From UBA4656 sp002405525 (GTDB taxonomy: Bacteria > Pseudomonadota > Gammaproteobacteria > Xanthomonadales > Ahniellaceae), in assembly GCA_036723735.1 (NCBI GenBank), contig DAIMGT010000029.1, positions 1 through 42,366 on the forward strand: a stretch of 42,366 bases of DNA, written 5' to 3'. The notes under the pieces are model-generated. The model did not search any database. It saw nothing but the letters and a program-made list of their open reading frames with translations, and was not told where the DNA came from. Every line of letters begins with the position of its first letter. Positions within the stretch are counted from its first letter, which is position 1. Both the position numbers and the translations under genes were made by a program. This document shows, one piece after another, positions 42,101 to 42,366 of the stretch.

Positions 42101-42366
42101 GCAAACCCTGGGCCAGTGCTGGCTCAAGGGGCTGGGGGTCACCCGCCGGCTCGCGCGAGCGACGAATCGCAGCTGGCAGCGGCCGGTGCCGGCTGCAACG
42201 CTAGACATTAGGACGATGGGCTGAGCCTGTCGCATCGCCGACCCAATCTGCACCTTCGCTCCCTGACGGATCAGCGTCGGGTCCCGTGACTTATAAGCCG
42301 TCTCACAATAAGACGTGTTTTTTTCGTGCCGATAGCTCATTCTTGTCGACATGCGAACCGACGGGC
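42101..42366. other. Unassigned end of window, weak hairpin with T-run
   Basis: No supported gene. A 5-pair hairpin CGTCT / AGACG (42299-42315) is followed by TG and seven T on the plus strand, which could be a weak intrinsic terminator. A minus-strand open frame ('SYRHEKNTSYCETAYKSRD') cuts across it and has no recognisable family. The GC content falls here compared with the rest of the window, suggesting a junction with foreign DNA. Confidence 0.35.

Noticed and set aside
41966..42352. Minus-strand gene at the right edge
   Set aside because: No family, overlaps the RAYT fragment in antisense, and has no convincing ribosome binding site.

Overview
The window is about 42 kb of very GC-rich DNA (roughly 70 %) with frequent GTG starts. 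The proteins look gammaproteobacterial, most like the Xanthomonadales/Lysobacterales (Rhodanobacteraceae or Lysobacteraceae). Pointers are the PurC N-terminus, the LysR-aceB-aceA arrangement, a lipase/DUF1302/DUF1329/YCF48/RND cluster, ECF-sigma/TPR-kinase pairs, the C-terminal 'IFASGFE' tail of a small secreted protein, and a RAYT (REP-associated transposase) remnant. This placement is inferred from remembered family features, not from a search.

Layout. 1-3.6 kb: housekeeping genes (cytochrome c with a DjlA-like co-chaperone on the minus strand; purC, an Mpo1-like membrane protein and an EamA transporter on the plus strand). 3.9-13.4 kb: a minus-strand cluster reading from a sigma70-like promoter at 13.4 kb through a surface lipase lipoprotein, a DUF1302 outer-membrane barrel, a periplasmic DUF1329 protein, a strong hairpin terminator, a YCF48-like propeller protein and an RND/MMPL permease. 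I read this as a trans-envelope route for a hydrophobic compound. 13.5-20 kb: a polyprenyl-linked GT2 glycosyltransferase, a frameshifted repeat-bearing surface protein, a small secreted GFE-tailed protein, and an ECF sigma factor with a transmembrane Ser/Thr kinase carrying a TPR-like sensor.

20-25.5 kb is the accessory section: a decayed IS4-family transposase, a coiled-coil protein, a probable 154-bp MITE, a CAU tRNA (probably Ile2), an intact IS110-family (IS1111-group) element whose end abuts a 25-bp copy of part of that tRNA, and a VapBC-like toxin-antitoxin pair with palindromic operators. 25.7-32 kb: a membrane glycosyltransferase-like protein interrupted in frame by a dispersed repeat, coupled to a UbiA-family prenyltransferase, then a porin with an in-frame TGA, a second EamA transporter and an Old Yellow Enzyme reductase.

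32-42 kb: the glyoxylate shunt (aceB, aceA) with a divergent LysR regulator and a near-perfect operator palindrome, a rhomboid protease, a YbjQ-family protein and a SWIM-SNF2 helicase. The window ends in a truncated RAYT-type transposase and unassigned sequence.

No integrase, plasmid or phage module is visible. The most interesting unexplained material is the lipase-to-RND envelope cluster, the tRNA-fragment/IS1111 junction, and the dispersed small repeats (REP-like palindromes, heptamer tandems and an in-frame repeat within a gene).
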